This document shows, piece by piece, positions 35,084-45,975 of a stretch of 64,000 nt of DNA. The notes beneath the pieces are model-generated. The model had not been told where the DNA came from and did not search any database. It was given only the letters and a program-made list of their open reading frames with translations. The position numbers were made by a program, and so were the translations under genes. The stretch is from Neonectria sp. B-13 (taxonomy: Eukaryota > Ascomycota > Sordariomycetes > Hypocreales > Nectriaceae). The stretch covers positions 3,537,296 through 3,601,295 of the forward strand of contig NOKP01000001.1 in the NCBI GenBank assembly GCA_002682825.1, read 5' to 3'. Numbering within the stretch: position 1 is the first letter of the stretch; each line of letters starts with the position of its first letter.

Positions 35084-35324
35084 CCCTATTTTGTAACCGA
35101 GGTGAGAGAGAGAGGCAGCACGAAGGTGGCTCGTTTTCAGGCTTAGAAGAAGCAGTGAGTCTTGATCGCTTTGAATTCTCGCCCGCTATAAGACATGCGC
35201 TACCCGCTCCATGAAGCGTGTAGTTATAAGTAGAAGCTGCATCCATTTACCCAATCGCAGCAAGACTCTGTTTCTAATATACAACGGGAACCAACCAATT
35301 ATATCTAAACAATATCCCCAATTA

Positions 35325-36137
35325 TTAGTCCGCCACTTGGTCTAGTGGCTGCACAGACTTGACGAGGTCCGTGATGGTGACAATCCTATAACCCTGCCTC
35401 TTCAGCTCGGGCAGGACGATTTTGAGCATGGGGGCCGTCCACGACCTCCGGTCATGACAGATAATGATGCCGCCGGGGTGAGCCATGCTGATTATATGTT
35501 TTGCGTTGACGTCCGGGTACGGGATCTGAGGGTCGTGGGGGTAGATGCTTCCTAGAGTGATACGGAAACCCCTATTCCCCAACAGGTCGCGCATCCGCCA
35601 ATTGAATAGGCCGGAGCCTGGGCGGAAGTAGTTGTTGGGGAGGATCTTTCCCTCAGCTTCGTAGGCGGCCGTCAGCATCTCCTTGACGGTGTAGACTTCG
35701 TCCAGAAGCCGTTGGTTGCTGAGGGAGCGGGAGGGTTCGTCGTGCATGGCATGGTTGCCCAGCTCGTGGCCGTTGTGGACTAGTTTCTGCAGCTTATCCT
35801 GCCTGCCCTCGACCTGGGACCCAATGACGAAGAATGTGGCGTGGGCGTCATTGTCCTCGAGGACCTGCATGATCTCGTCGGTATGGTCAGAGGGCGCATC
35901 GTCGATGGAGAGGGCGATGATCTTCTCGTTGGTCGTCTCCTCCCAAAGGACGTCGGGATAGGCGGAGCGGAGGTAACCGATCAGATAGCGCGGGGGCTTG
36001 TAGACGCAGTAGGCAGTGTACAGTGGGAAGAAGATGAGGCTCACGAGGGCGACGAGGATGATGAGAGTGGCCATGCGGTTGCGCCTGACCCTGCGCCGAA
36101 GCTTGGTGGGTAGGCGGAAAAGGGAGAGTCGGACCAT
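35325..36137 (-). CDS. Membrane-anchored polysaccharide deacetylase-like protein (CE4/NodB)
   Basis: Predicted 270 aa from the ATG at 36137 (MVRLSLFRLPTKLRRR); an in-frame ATG at 36365 would add 76 low-complexity residues. A strongly basic N-terminus precedes one membrane segment (about residues 23-45), giving a type II anchor with the NodB domain outside the cytosol or in the secretory lumen. Motif 1 is SIDDAPS (D79, D80; usual TFDDGP). Motif 2 is GNHAMHD, His-x2-His instead of the usual His-x3-His. Motif 3 is RPGSG rather than RxPY. The distal His motif is IIICHD (His228). The family removes N-acetyl groups from chitin or related polymers. The altered metal motif makes activity uncertain, but the fold assignment is good. 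Confidence 0.88.
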   Translation of the reverse strand: MVRLSLFRLPTKLRRRVRRNRMATLIILVALVSLIFFPLYTAYCVYKPPRYLIGYLRSAYPDVLWEETTNEKIIALSIDDAPSDHTDEIMQVLEDNDAHATFFVIGSQVEGRQDKLQKLVHNGHELGNHAMHDEPSRSLSNQRLLDEVYTVKEMLTAAYEAEGKILPNNYFRPGSGLFNWRMRDLLGNRGFRITLGSIYPHDPQIPYPDVNAKHIISMAHPGGIIICHDRRSWTAPMLKIVLPELKRQGYRIVTITDLVKSVQPLDQVAD

Positions 36138-38239
36138 CAGGGCACGGAGAGGCAATTGAGACAGCCGCAAGACCCACACCGGAGAGTGTGTGACGGGCGC
36201 ATGCTCCCGTGCTTGTGGCGAGGCGGGAGGGCGGGAGGGAGCAAGTGATGGCGGAGTGGGATGAAGCTGGTGAGTGAGCCAAGATGGAAGCTTGGTGCTT
36301 TGATACTGCGTGTAGTAGGTGTTGTGGCTAGTGCTCCCCGTGCTACGTAAGCTGGCGGCACACACACCACCAACGTGGATTGCCGAAACGCGTCTGTTTC
36401 GACCAGTCAGAGGCTTGCAGAAAAAGCTTGGACGCGGGCCCGTGCGCGACAGAGCTTTTTGGAGCTCCTTGGCGCGGACCCCAACGTGGCTCGTGCATAG
36501 GGCAGAGGCGCAAGCGGCAACTCAGCCCAGTGGCACAGGTCTGAGGAGGCATCCATCTCCCACGAACCCTTGCAGCTCCATCTTCTCCAGTTGCTTCAGC
36601 CGCCAAACAGGAAACCCCATCGGCGCTTCAGGGATTGTCCATCATTGCGCCCGATGTTTCGCATTACACGATGGACCTTTTTGAAACCCGATTTGGAATG
36701 GCTGCGCGTTTAGCCTGCACCGATTGCCAACCCAACCTAACACAACATGCTGCGGCACCGCGCTGGTGTCACTATTTCAAGAACCGCCGACGGAGCCAGG
36801 CGCCTCTCGCCAAGCGCCTCATTTGTGCACCATCGCATATGCTAGACATTGCATCGTACATACACCATGACGATGGCTTGCTTCCCGCGCGGCCATCTTG
36901 GACTAGGCTTGGCTTTGGCTGCCGCTCGGGAGGGCGCCTGTTTAGTCGCCACGACGTGCAAAGATGCGCTTCAAGGTGGGTACTATGCAAGCGAGCAGTA
37001 TCGTTACTCACGACCTGTCTACTGAGCTATGGTGAATGAGAGCTCACGAGTCGAGCATCAACCTACGCCATGTGGACTGCGTGAGCTGAACAGACTGAGG
37101 CATGCTTCATTTGCACTTGACGATGGGTAATTTCAGCAAAATCAGAAGCTTATGCGATTCTGAAATCTGGGTCAGCACCCAGCACCCAGCAACGGCCGTC
37201 AGCATCAGCACTCAATTTTTTCTCTCCGGGAGGGAGGTCGATAATATGTCGTCAACGCCCGTAATGTCGGGCTCTGCCTGCATGGGTGTCCTCCTAAGCC
37301 CATGCAGCTGTTTCGCCAGCCCTACGACCTGCAGACATGATCGGATCGTGGGGTGGGTGGCGGGAGGCCCATAGCGAGCTCCCACAAAGGTGCCCGGGTT
37401 TTGGCTTGGCTACATGACGGAGGTACGGAGGCATCCTGGGCTCCTGGCTCCCTCACTAAGAACCAGGAAACCACTCGGTTCGAAAGTGGGTTTGTGTAAG
37501 GACCCCTGCTAACGTCCTCTGAAGAGGGCGCTGCCATTGGACAAGGCTGGCGGTAAAGAGCTTGAACCTTGGCGGCGCGACTGGGGTGCTCTATTCTTGA
37601 CACTGCAATGGGTTAGGACAAACAACAAGCAAGCCCGTTGTTGAAGCATCACCTCCCCACTTACGGCCCCCCTTCACACCACATTGGTAGCCCGGAGGGT
37701 TTTGTGTATCTCCCTCGCACGACTGTGGTACGCTGTTTGCTTCTATGCCGCTTCCGGAAGTCTTGCTGACACGCCTCGTCCCTGACCCTGTGGGTGAAGC
37801 TTGATCCTGGTCGTCAAGAGCCGTAGCACGGCCTCACAAGTCCTCACCGGCCCCCAATTGCCTGGTCTGTCGCACGCTGATTCGTCTCATTGAAGGCCTC
37901 CCGGCCGGACACCCCGCGATCATGGAGCTCCAGCCACACCTGCCAGCAACAACCATGAGCCTCCCTGGGGCGCGAGCTCTTGATACTATCTTAGACGTCA
38001 CAGAGGCATCCGGAGGTTGAGATGCAATGGCTCGACCAGACGTCTCTCATAAATATCATGGCTCCGGACCAAGGAGGTTACTCCACATCATCAGCCATTG
38101 AGGTATTCGCTTGTACATTGACACCAAGGCCTTCTTCCTTCAAGAGGTTCACGAGCATAACTGACCGGCGCCGACTTACACCCTCCCCACCCCTAGCCTT
38201 CAACAACACCCACTTACAACCTTGTTGACGACTGCAATC
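36138..38239. other. 2.1-kb region without a supported gene
   Basis: Between the CE4 gene start (minus) and the RDYS-repeat gene start (plus). Short open frames only; no domain seen. The last 150 bases are CT/CA-rich, leader-like. Confidence 0.55.
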
Positions 38240-38986
38240 ATGGCTCGCCAGCCAGAATTCAACCGAGACTATTCTCGAGATTATTCTCGACAAGACTATT
38301 CTCGACAAGACTTCAATCGCGACTACCCCCGACCAGATTTCGACCGGGACTACTCTCGGCAGGACTTCCACAGAGACTACTCTCGACAAGACTTCAGCCG
38401 AGACTATTCTCGACCAGACAGCTCCAGAAATTGGAGTGAGGAAGCCATCCGCGGTAGCTGGGAATCGAGCTATCAACGGTCCACAGCCGCCACCCCTCGA
38501 GGCCACCACCCGTCCTGGCAGGGAGCCACGCCTGCTGATTACGACACAAGGCCGGGCATGGTCGACAATTGGCTCGGCCAGCAACGGACCCAAGACCCCT
38601 CGAGAGTGATGGATGCCGTCTCCGACTTTGCGACCCCCGAGTCCTCGCCAGCCATCAGCGACGGCTCGGCAACCTTTCAGACACGACCCGCCTACGGAAG
38701 ACGAGCCCCAGACAGGACGCCAGCCGTACCGCCCGAATACTACACCTCATCTCCCAGTAGGACGTGGAAGCAGAGCCCTGATCCTGGCTCCTCGTCTCGA
38801 GGGGCTCCATCTCACTCCGCCGAGTATGACTTGCGGGGGGTTGGGTCCTTTGCAGACGGTGGCGATCATTCCAGGTAAGGCTGTCCTTGTCCCCTTGTCC
38901 GAGTCGTGACAAACACTAACACGAGGACCAGGCGCAAGGTCAAGTACAAGCCGCTCAGCAACTGGTTCGACATGTGGCTTCCCTGA
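38240..38986 (+). CDS. RDYSRQDF-repeat, Arg/Tyr-rich protein of unknown function
   Basis: Predicted 229 aa from two exons (38240-38874 and 38932-38986); the splice AG|GTAAGG..CCAG|G gives a terminal RRKVKYKPLSNWFDMWLP. I do not recognise it. Residues 5-60 are a run of imperfect 5- and 9-residue repeats built on RDYSR and RQDF/RPDF, so Arg, Asp, Tyr and Ser alternate regularly. The middle is disordered (Ser/Pro/Arg). The short C-terminal exon is ordered-looking, with Trp/Phe/Met. There is no signal peptide or membrane segment. Alternating Arg and Tyr is typical of proteins that condense or bind RNA (inference). The ATG at 38222 would add MLTTAI; the one at 38240 has the better context (CAATCATGG). 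Confidence 0.78.
38255..38418 (+). repeat. Coding tandem repeats (RDYSR/RQDF units)
   Basis: Degenerate 15- and 27-base repeats based on GACTATTCTCGA and relatives. They encode the Arg-Asp-Tyr-Ser units of the gene at 38240. Silent and conservative differences between copies suggest selection on the protein rather than recent DNA slippage. Confidence 0.8.
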
Positions 38987-39619
38987 CTCTCAAGAACCAT
39001 CCTGCCTTGGAATGCTTTGACGACCACGCGTAAAGAGGATACGGCGCTTTTCTTTTTCTTCGGGATTCTGGGTCAGAATCGGATCATGATCTAGTGGATT
39101 GATGAGCATTGGCATTTTCCCCGGATCAGGGATATTTTTCGGGGCCATTTTTCTTTCTCTTCTTGTCTTGTCTTCTACATGTTCTTTTGTCTCGTCTTCT
39201 CTTCTCACTTCTGTCTTTTTTCTCTTCTCACTTCTGTCTTTTTTCTCTTCTCACTTCTGTCTTTTTTCTCTTCTCTTCATCTCCTCCTCTTTTCTTTCTC
39301 TTTTCTCACTCTTCTCTTCTTCCCTTCGTTTTTTCTTTCCCTTTTTTCTCACAAGATACCATACGATCGTTCCAGGCACAAGTTGTTGCCCCTGCGGTGA
39401 AATTTGCAGGACTCGTCGGAAGCTTTCTAGCTTCCCAGCTCACATTCGCTTCACGCAAAGCCACATTACTGGCGTTTCTTTTTGGAGGAGAATTGTTCCT
39501 TGCTTCAAAGTTCTTTTTTTATTTAGTTCAGATGAAACAAACACAATGTTTATCTCCAAGTCATGAACTACCTCTCTTTTCTACCATCTATCTCCGTCTA
39601 TGTCTAACCCTTCCCCTAT
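38987..39619. other. Convergent intergenic region with CT-rich repeats
   Basis: About 630 bases between the RDYS-repeat gene and the PLP-enzyme gene. A long pyrimidine-rich tract at 39145-39350 includes three exact 23-base repeats. Phe/Ser-rich frames here are by-products. Confidence 0.65.
39199..39267. repeat. Three exact tandem copies of a 23-base pyrimidine-rich unit
   Basis: Copies at 39199-39221, 39222-39244 and 39245-39267, each beginning CTCTTCTCACTTCTG and ending in six T. Degenerate CT-rich sequence flanks them. Located in the 3' flank of the RDYS-repeat gene. Confidence 0.9.
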
Positions 39620-41032
39620 TTATTTTCCATCTGTTTCCTTCCTCAGCGCCTCGAATCCCTGGAGCAGATCGCTCTTGATGTCCTCCAGCCCCTCAACACC
39701 AATGCTCACCCGCAGCAGCCGCTTGTCGACGCCGGGATCCGTCATGGCGCGCCACTCGATGAGACTCTCCACGCCGCCCAGGCTCGTGGCGTGGTGGAAC
39801 AGGTGCAGCTTGCTGGGCAATCGCTTCGCCACGTCCCCGTCCTTGAGATAGATGGAGAAGACGGGCCCGTAGCCTCCCGGCATCTGGCGCCGCAGCCAGC
39901 TGTCCTCGACCGCCGCCTCAGGCTGCAGACTGGCGTGCTGGATAAGCTCGACCAGGGCGCCGATGGCCGAAGACGAGTCGCGTTGCTGCTCAGCCAGCCA
40001 GGTGACCAGTGCCGTGGCCGTGGCGCTCTGGCGGGTGATGCGCAGCTCGAAGGTTCGCAGTGAGCGGATGCCCAGCCAGCCCTCGAGGCTGCCCATGACG
40101 GAGCCGAGGACGAGACGGTCATCACGCAGGGCATTGACCCAACCCTCGTGCTTGGGGTGGACGGCCAGCACGCCGCACAGCAGGTCGGAGTGGCCGCCGA
40201 AGTACTTGGTGCCGCTGTGCATGACGACGTCGACGCCGTACTGGAAGGGGTCCTGCAGCGGCGGCGGCGCGAAGGTGGCGTCGACGGTGAGGTAGGCGCC
40301 GGCCTTGCGGGCCTTCTCGGCGTAGGCGGCGAGGTCGCGGGCCTCGCCCGTCGGGTTTAGGGGCGTCTCGACGTGGATGACATCGCCGGGCTGGAGGTCT
40401 TCGACCGGACAGTCGAGCGGCAGCTGCTGCAGGCCGGACAGGCGGGCGAGGACCTTGATGACGCCGTGGCAACCGTGATAGCCGTCGCCGATGGCGATGC
40501 GCTTGGGGTTGAGGTGGACAAGCATGGCGTGGAAGGCGGCGAGGCCGGAGCCGTAGGTGAGCGAGGGGGCGCCGAGGAGGGAGCTGAGGATGGCCTCGAG
40601 GCGGGTGGTGTTGGGGGCCGAGTAGCGGGAGTAGACGTGGGAGTCCAACGGGGCGGTGGGCTGGGAGTGTTGTGTTAGTATGTTGAAGTATAGCTCATAG
40701 GTATGACCGTGTAGTTATCCTGTCTCATCGTTCCTCACTCAACGAGGAGAAGGACGATGAGGATATAAGCCTAAGACAATGACAACCACCACCATCTTGA
40801 GAACCCTCCCTACCCCCCAAACACTTACATCAATGTTAGCCCACCCATTGAGCAACTCCGGGTCATCGTTGTAGCGGAACGTGGTGCTGACGTGCATAGC
40901 CGGAGCCACAGCCCGGTGCGCCGAAATGTTGTCGTCAGCGTGGACGCCGCGCGTGCCCAGCGAAAGGCCGGCCACGGCGGTGTCCAGCCCGGAGCTCGGC
41001 CGGGTGCCGTTGGGGACCTGATCGGACGCCAT
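39620..41032 (-). CDS. PLP-dependent cystathionine gamma-synthase/beta-lyase family enzyme
   Basis: Predicted 414 aa; exons 41032-40829 and 40660-39620, phase 0, with a GTAAGT donor and CTAAC branch. Cys/Met-metabolism PLP family features: residues 25-55 (LSLGTRGVHAD..APAMHVSTTFRY), HVYSRYSAPNTTRLEA, the cofactor region LTYGSGLAAFHAML, DATFAPPPLQDP (Asp contacts the pyridine nitrogen) and SGTKYFGGHSD with the Schiff-base Lys at about 220. The usual YxR appears as YSRYS. The closest style is the yeast YHR112C-like group, whose exact substrate is unclear; cystathionine lyase or synthase activity in transsulfuration is possible but not proven. The ATG at 41032 is chosen because family similarity begins shortly after it. 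Confidence 0.92.
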
Positions 41033-41942
41033 TGAGAGAACGACGAGTTGAGGGATTGGTGGGGTGGATGAGATGGTTGACGGGAAGCGTGTGTGTGTGT
41101 GTGTGTGTGAGTTTGGCGTTGCAGTGAGACAGCTCCAGCTGGCACTTGGATCGACTGAAGCCTGGGAAAAGGTTGAGACGGATGAATGACTCAAATAGTT
41201 GGAGGATGGACACTTCGTGAATTGGCATGTCAGTAACAGGGCGCCGGCGGATAAAGCGGGGACATTTGGTCCAGTCAACCTTCACCAGCACGCCATTGAC
41301 ACCCGTTAGATGCCACTGTGGATGCGCATTCGATGTCATCCCGGTGGGCATCTCCGCCATCGGCCCATTTTGCAACGGTAGTAGACTCCTATCTAGTAGA
41401 TAGTTGGGAGGGTTTGCTAGGTAAGGAAAACATAACATATCTAGATATCATGCATGGAGTGTCTAGTCGCTGCTACCGAGATCAGATATAGACCAAGCTG
41501 GTCTTAGGTGAATCCCGAATCCCGCCGCCACCAACCCCGCCAAAGCGCACTGTCAGTGGGTTGGTTGGCGATTGCTGCACCACCAAGAAACCCGGCACAT
41601 GTCAAAAGGGTACTGCGGATCTTACATCGTCGATTCGCATATCTCGTCTCATTAACATTAATTGCCTGCTCATGTTTTCTTCCTTCTTCTGGGACTTATA
41701 TCGCCCCTGCCCATCCCATGATGCTGCATTTCTCCCCGGGCCCAACAGAAGCGAGTGTCCTCTGCTTTCTGTCCATGTTGTACCCAATGCGATAACGAAT
41801 GCGTTTCTAGCCATGATCCGACCCGGTTGCCGATAACGCCGCAGTATAAAAAAAGCCCAGGTATATCTAATACATCATCGAATAAACGTCTTTCGCTGCT
41901 GTTGCCTTGACTGCTATGCAACTACAATTGTAGCAATGGCAC
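41033..41942. other. Intergenic region with a GT microsatellite
   Basis: Between the PLP-enzyme start (minus) and the stop of the disordered-protein gene (minus). A GT dinucleotide run lies at about 41089-41108 in the PLP-gene leader. No gene supported. Confidence 0.6.
41089..41108. repeat. GT dinucleotide microsatellite
   Basis: Ten tandem GT units about 57 bases upstream of the PLP-enzyme start codon, probably transcribed as leader. Confidence 0.8.
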
Positions 41943-42957
41943 TTAGCGCATCTCTTGGCCCTCCGAGGTGACCGTCACCTTAGGCTGGTCAATACTACCG
42001 AGCTCGGCGCCCTGTCCGCTGGGAGCCCTCTTGCGACTGTGGATGGAGAAGCGAGAGACGGCAGTTGGGCTTGAGACGTCCTTTTCTTGTGAGTCAGAGA
42101 ACTTGGAGAAGAAGCCGCGCTTCCGGGGCACGGGTTGCTTGTCTTCGAGGCCAACATCCTCAAAGCCTTCCTCAGCAGTAGCGGGCTGTCGCTCGAACGA
42201 TCGGTCAATCGCTGATCGAGGGAGGCGATGGAAGCGGGCAGAGTCGAGGCTCTGGCGGGAAGGAATCTCGGGGTTCGTGATCGGAGATCGCGCCGAAATA
42301 TCCTAGGATAACAAAGTCAGTCTCGTCGGCTTGAGCGGGGCAGCCTCTCCAAGGGATCAAGGAGGCTACCAAGTATTCGTACAAGGAAAGATAAGACGCA
42401 CAAATGATCGTCGGTACGAGTCAAAGGACTCTCGGGAGATGGAGAAGTGCTCAATGTCGCCGAGGCTGTCTCGGGTGTCGGTCGAGTTGCGTGTGGCTAG
42501 GTACTTGCGGGGCCACTGTCCCTTTTCCTCGGTCGGGGAGGGCTGCACCAGTTGTTAGAATCATCGAGTCCGCCGGACAGATCCGGGTTTCAGGTGTCTT
42601 ACCGGGAGATAGACGCCACTATCGTTGACGACTGTTGCGCAAGATACGGTGTCAGTCAACTAACTGGTCTTGTGATTGAAGGCCGGATGCAACGCAGCGG
42701 ACCCCCGAGATGGAGGGGGTGGTCGCGTGGTGCGCGGTATCGATGGGAATTGGACGACTTCACATACCACTCATTTTGTATTCGCCAGTATCCTGATTCT
42801 TGGTGCGGATGCTGAGGACAGACGACGCCTTGGAGCCGACGGTGTCGACACGCTCGAAGCCGGGGACATGAACGCTCTCTTGGTCGGGGCGAAGGTTTTC
42901 GTCCTGGACGACGACAGTGCTGCCAGGGCGACGAACGAAGGGATTGCGGATAGGCAT
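41943..42957 (-). CDS. Small conserved disordered fungal protein
   Basis: Predicted 239 aa, four exons: 42957-42768, 42631-42603 (29 nt), 42542-42402 and 42302-41943; all joins keep frame. The product starts MPIRNPFVRRPGSTVVVQDEN. It contains HVPGFERVDTVGSKASSVLSI, then the splice-made KMSVVNDSGVYLPPSPTE, EHFSISRESFDSYRRSFDISARSP, a KRGFFSKF basic segment and a Ser-rich tail. I recall similar proteins widely in Pezizomycotina but know no function. There is no membrane span and no catalytic motif. The Ser/Arg sites and YLPPSP look like kinase targets (inference). The exon structure is supported by continuity across a 29-nt exon. Confidence 0.87.
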
Positions 42958-43164
42958 TGTTGGAGGGGTAAGACAAGGTCGTTGGGTGCTTTTTAGAGTG
43001 TGAATGCGATGTTTGGCTGAGGGATTGTTGACTGGATGGATGGATGAAGTTGATGCGAGTCCGTTTCGTTACGGGGGCGGGATGCTCGGGATGGGATAGC
43101 GAGGGACCGACAGCGGGAGAGCGGAAAGCAGGAGGGAAATAGCGGATGTACGGGTGAAGTAAGA

Positions 43165-43214
43165 GCGACGGAGATGGCGACGGAGATGGCGACGGAGACG
43201 GAGGACGGAGACGG
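43165..43214. repeat. GATGGCGACGGA minisatellite
   Basis: About four tandem copies of a 12-base unit, decaying into GGACGGAGAC. It lies in the upstream flank of the gene starting at 42957. Confidence 0.7.
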
Positions 43215-43527
43215 GAGCGTGAGCGGGAACGGGAACTGGGACAGAAGGCGAAGACGGAGGTGAGGTGGTATAAGTAAAGCAAAACAAGGTATGCAGTAAG
43301 GTAGGTACGGAAAGCCGGAAACACTGGCACTAGGTGATTGATTGATTGGGGGGGCGGGGTTTAATTGAGTCGAGAACCGAGATTCATGGATGGGGGACTT
43401 TGATGGGGGAGTCGACGATTTACATAAGACGGCGGCGGCGGATGGCAGTGGATCGATTGTGAAGTGGCACGGCCGAGGAGATCAGGAACGGTATTTGTTT
43501 CCGTGGGTCGGTCGGTGGCTCGGTTGC

Positions 43528-43556
43528 CCGTGGCCGTGGCCGTGGCCGTGGCAGTG
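43528..43556. repeat. GTGGCC hexamer repeat
   Basis: Four tandem CGTGGC units in intergenic DNA. Confidence 0.65.
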
Positions 43557-45975
43557 GTTCGTGGCTCGTGGTTTATGGGCGTAGTCGTGGCAGTGAGTGG
43601 GTGAGATTGTGGAGTAATGTAATCCTGAGCATGCATGCATCAATATTCAAGAGCTGAAAGACCCTGCGAGCGAGACGAGACACAAGAACGAGACCGAGGA
43701 GAGATTATAGATGGAACAAAGCATGAGTGGATGCACCCGCAACTGCACAGCCATTTGCGTTTCCATCCGTGTGTGTGGACTCGCGGAGGAGGGGACGTCA
43801 GCAGGCCATACAAACAACGCCAACAGGCCTAGGCCAAGCCCAGGTCAAGCCAAGAGGAAAACACAAAAGCCAGCGAGAGTCAGCATCCGGGGCCTAGAAC
43901 CCATCAAATCAACCAAGAAAAAGCCCTGTCGGACCGGAAAATACCAAACCAAGGGGGAAGGGAGAGACAGAGGGGGCGAGTTCCAAGGCCGGGATGAGCG
44001 ATGCGGATGCGGATCAAGGATGGATCGATTTGGCACTCGTCGTCATCGGAATCGCGTGGGCAGCTTTCCATTATCCAGTCCAGTAACAACCGCTATCCAA
44101 ACCAGGCAAGATCGGGCGTGGGCTCTTCTGTAGTGGATGGGTGGTCCCTTTGATTCCTCTTTTTACCCGTCGGAACAGGGACATACCGACACGCCCAAAC
44201 ACCATCGATGAACGACAGCACACAGACACAAGTCACCACGGGGATCGGCGTCGATATTTCCGACAAGATGGACTGCATAATTCCACATGTTCGGGTGCTT
44301 GCTTCTCCCCCCCCCCGCCCTTCGCCCAACTTCGCCCCTATCGCGTCCTCTCGGCGCTCGGGAGGCGGGGGTTTGATCGACACCGATGCGCCCGACAGGG
44401 CCCAACATCGACACGGCCCTTGCCAACTTGCCAACTTAACAGGGCTTCCAGGGGACATCGGTAGACCGTCGTCACACTCACTACAGGCCGTCGCAGCGTT
44501 TGGCTTGATCTTCCCGCACAGCCTCCTTACGAGCTTGGCATGATCATCCAAGATGATGCCGAAACGGACGCTAACTTCCGCTGATCACAGACGATACAAG
44601 CCAGAAACTGGTGGACAGGCTGATTCCAACAATTGCCCGTTTGTTTTAGCAGTTTCTTCACAGCTGAGTCCTAGGGTTGTACTCAACAGTGTTCAGTGGC
44701 GCTCCGACCTATCCGAGTCAGTGGACCGATCATGGACCCGCCCCGGGCTCTCTCGGGGCGTTGCTACGGTCCGGTCAACGACATCGACAGATGCGGTTTC
44801 GGCAATTAAATGGCCATAGCGCGTACTCTGGCCCTTCAAACTCACATGGTTTGCTTTTATTTCAGCATTGGAAATTCAGGGTTCGGCGCAGCTTACTTGA
44901 GGTTCCATGCACGCACCCGTCGGCTGCTACACTTTTCTTTTTTTGGTATGAGGCAGATGGTGTCACTCACGAAGCAAGAGACCTCATCTTGTCCTACTTA
45001 GGGTGGAGACATGGCTTTTCTGGCTTGTCCCCGATGTTTTTTTCTTCATGTCAATTCCGCCCGTGTCCTGAGTTGGGGAGGTTGAATGTGATGTGTTGCT
45101 GTTGTGCGCTGTGCTGTGTGAATGTCTGTGTTGCGAGTTGTGTTCTCGGCGTTTGCTTGCCCTGGACTTGGATTCACTAACTCAAAGCTCCTCTATCTTC
45201 CCTTTTCTTAGACTATTACTTGATCCTGGAGACCAATTTTCTCAAATATCTCTGCCTTGATCTTCATTTGTGCAACCGCAAGGACGGAAGATGACCAGCG
45301 TGTTCTTCGTGGCTGACAAGGGCACTGCTGTAATCTCTCCTTCCGAGCAACCTGGGCTTGCTTGAGCGAGGCTCATTGGAGCACGAGAACTGTTCGTATC
45401 CTGGTTCCCGGATATATTTGAATCGGATCTGAGTTGTAACCTCAGACTTTTGCCATCTGCAGGTTTGCAATTCCGGTTCGTATTGAGCAATCCATTGCAT
45501 CCTGTGGCTTGAGAGGCAAGCCTAGAGAGGCGCTCTTAGCGACGTCTCTTCGGCCTCGTCCTTTATCTCAACTGAATCGCAGTCTTCTCATACCTTCTGA
45601 TGAAATCCTCTGCTTTCCTGGATCATCCTGAGAGGCGCCTGGTCGTGGTTCTTCACTACGTCGACTCGTTCCCCGCACCGAATCATCACCACCATCGCTC
45701 CTGCCACATCTCTCCCATAACTCCTGCACTCCCAAGCACTTGCCTGAATCTTCAAGTTGATACCGGGAAATGGTCTCACCATTTATCACCACGTGAGCGC
45801 CTCGAGGTCCCACCTCCGACGCCCCTCTCGTCTTCGATCGTACCTCAGCACACCCTCTCGCTCGTTTTTGGAACGCAAGCCCGGTTTTGGACCCAAGCAC
45901 TCTGTACCTGCGCTGCCAGGGACTCTCTTGAAGACCCTTCGAGCTCGCTGCTTCATCACTAATGAACACCACGCC

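Larger units (their letters stand above)
42958..45975. other. 3-kb region without a supported gene
   Basis: It contains a GATGGCGACGGA-type minisatellite (about 43165-43214), GTGGCC units (about 43528-43556) and scattered short frames. None has a domain or convincing splice continuation. The part before 45976 is likely the promoter and leader of the membrane-protein gene. Confidence 0.5.

Noticed and set aside
33959..36137. Terpene synthase plus CE4 gene as a biosynthetic gene cluster
   Set aside because: No typical tailoring, transport or regulator genes within the window; deacetylase-like proteins of this type are not usual partners.
38078..38593. 171-codon minus-strand frame with Val/Ile/Arg repeats
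   Set aside because: It is the antisense of the RDYS repeat; its repeats follow from the coding repeat on the plus strand.
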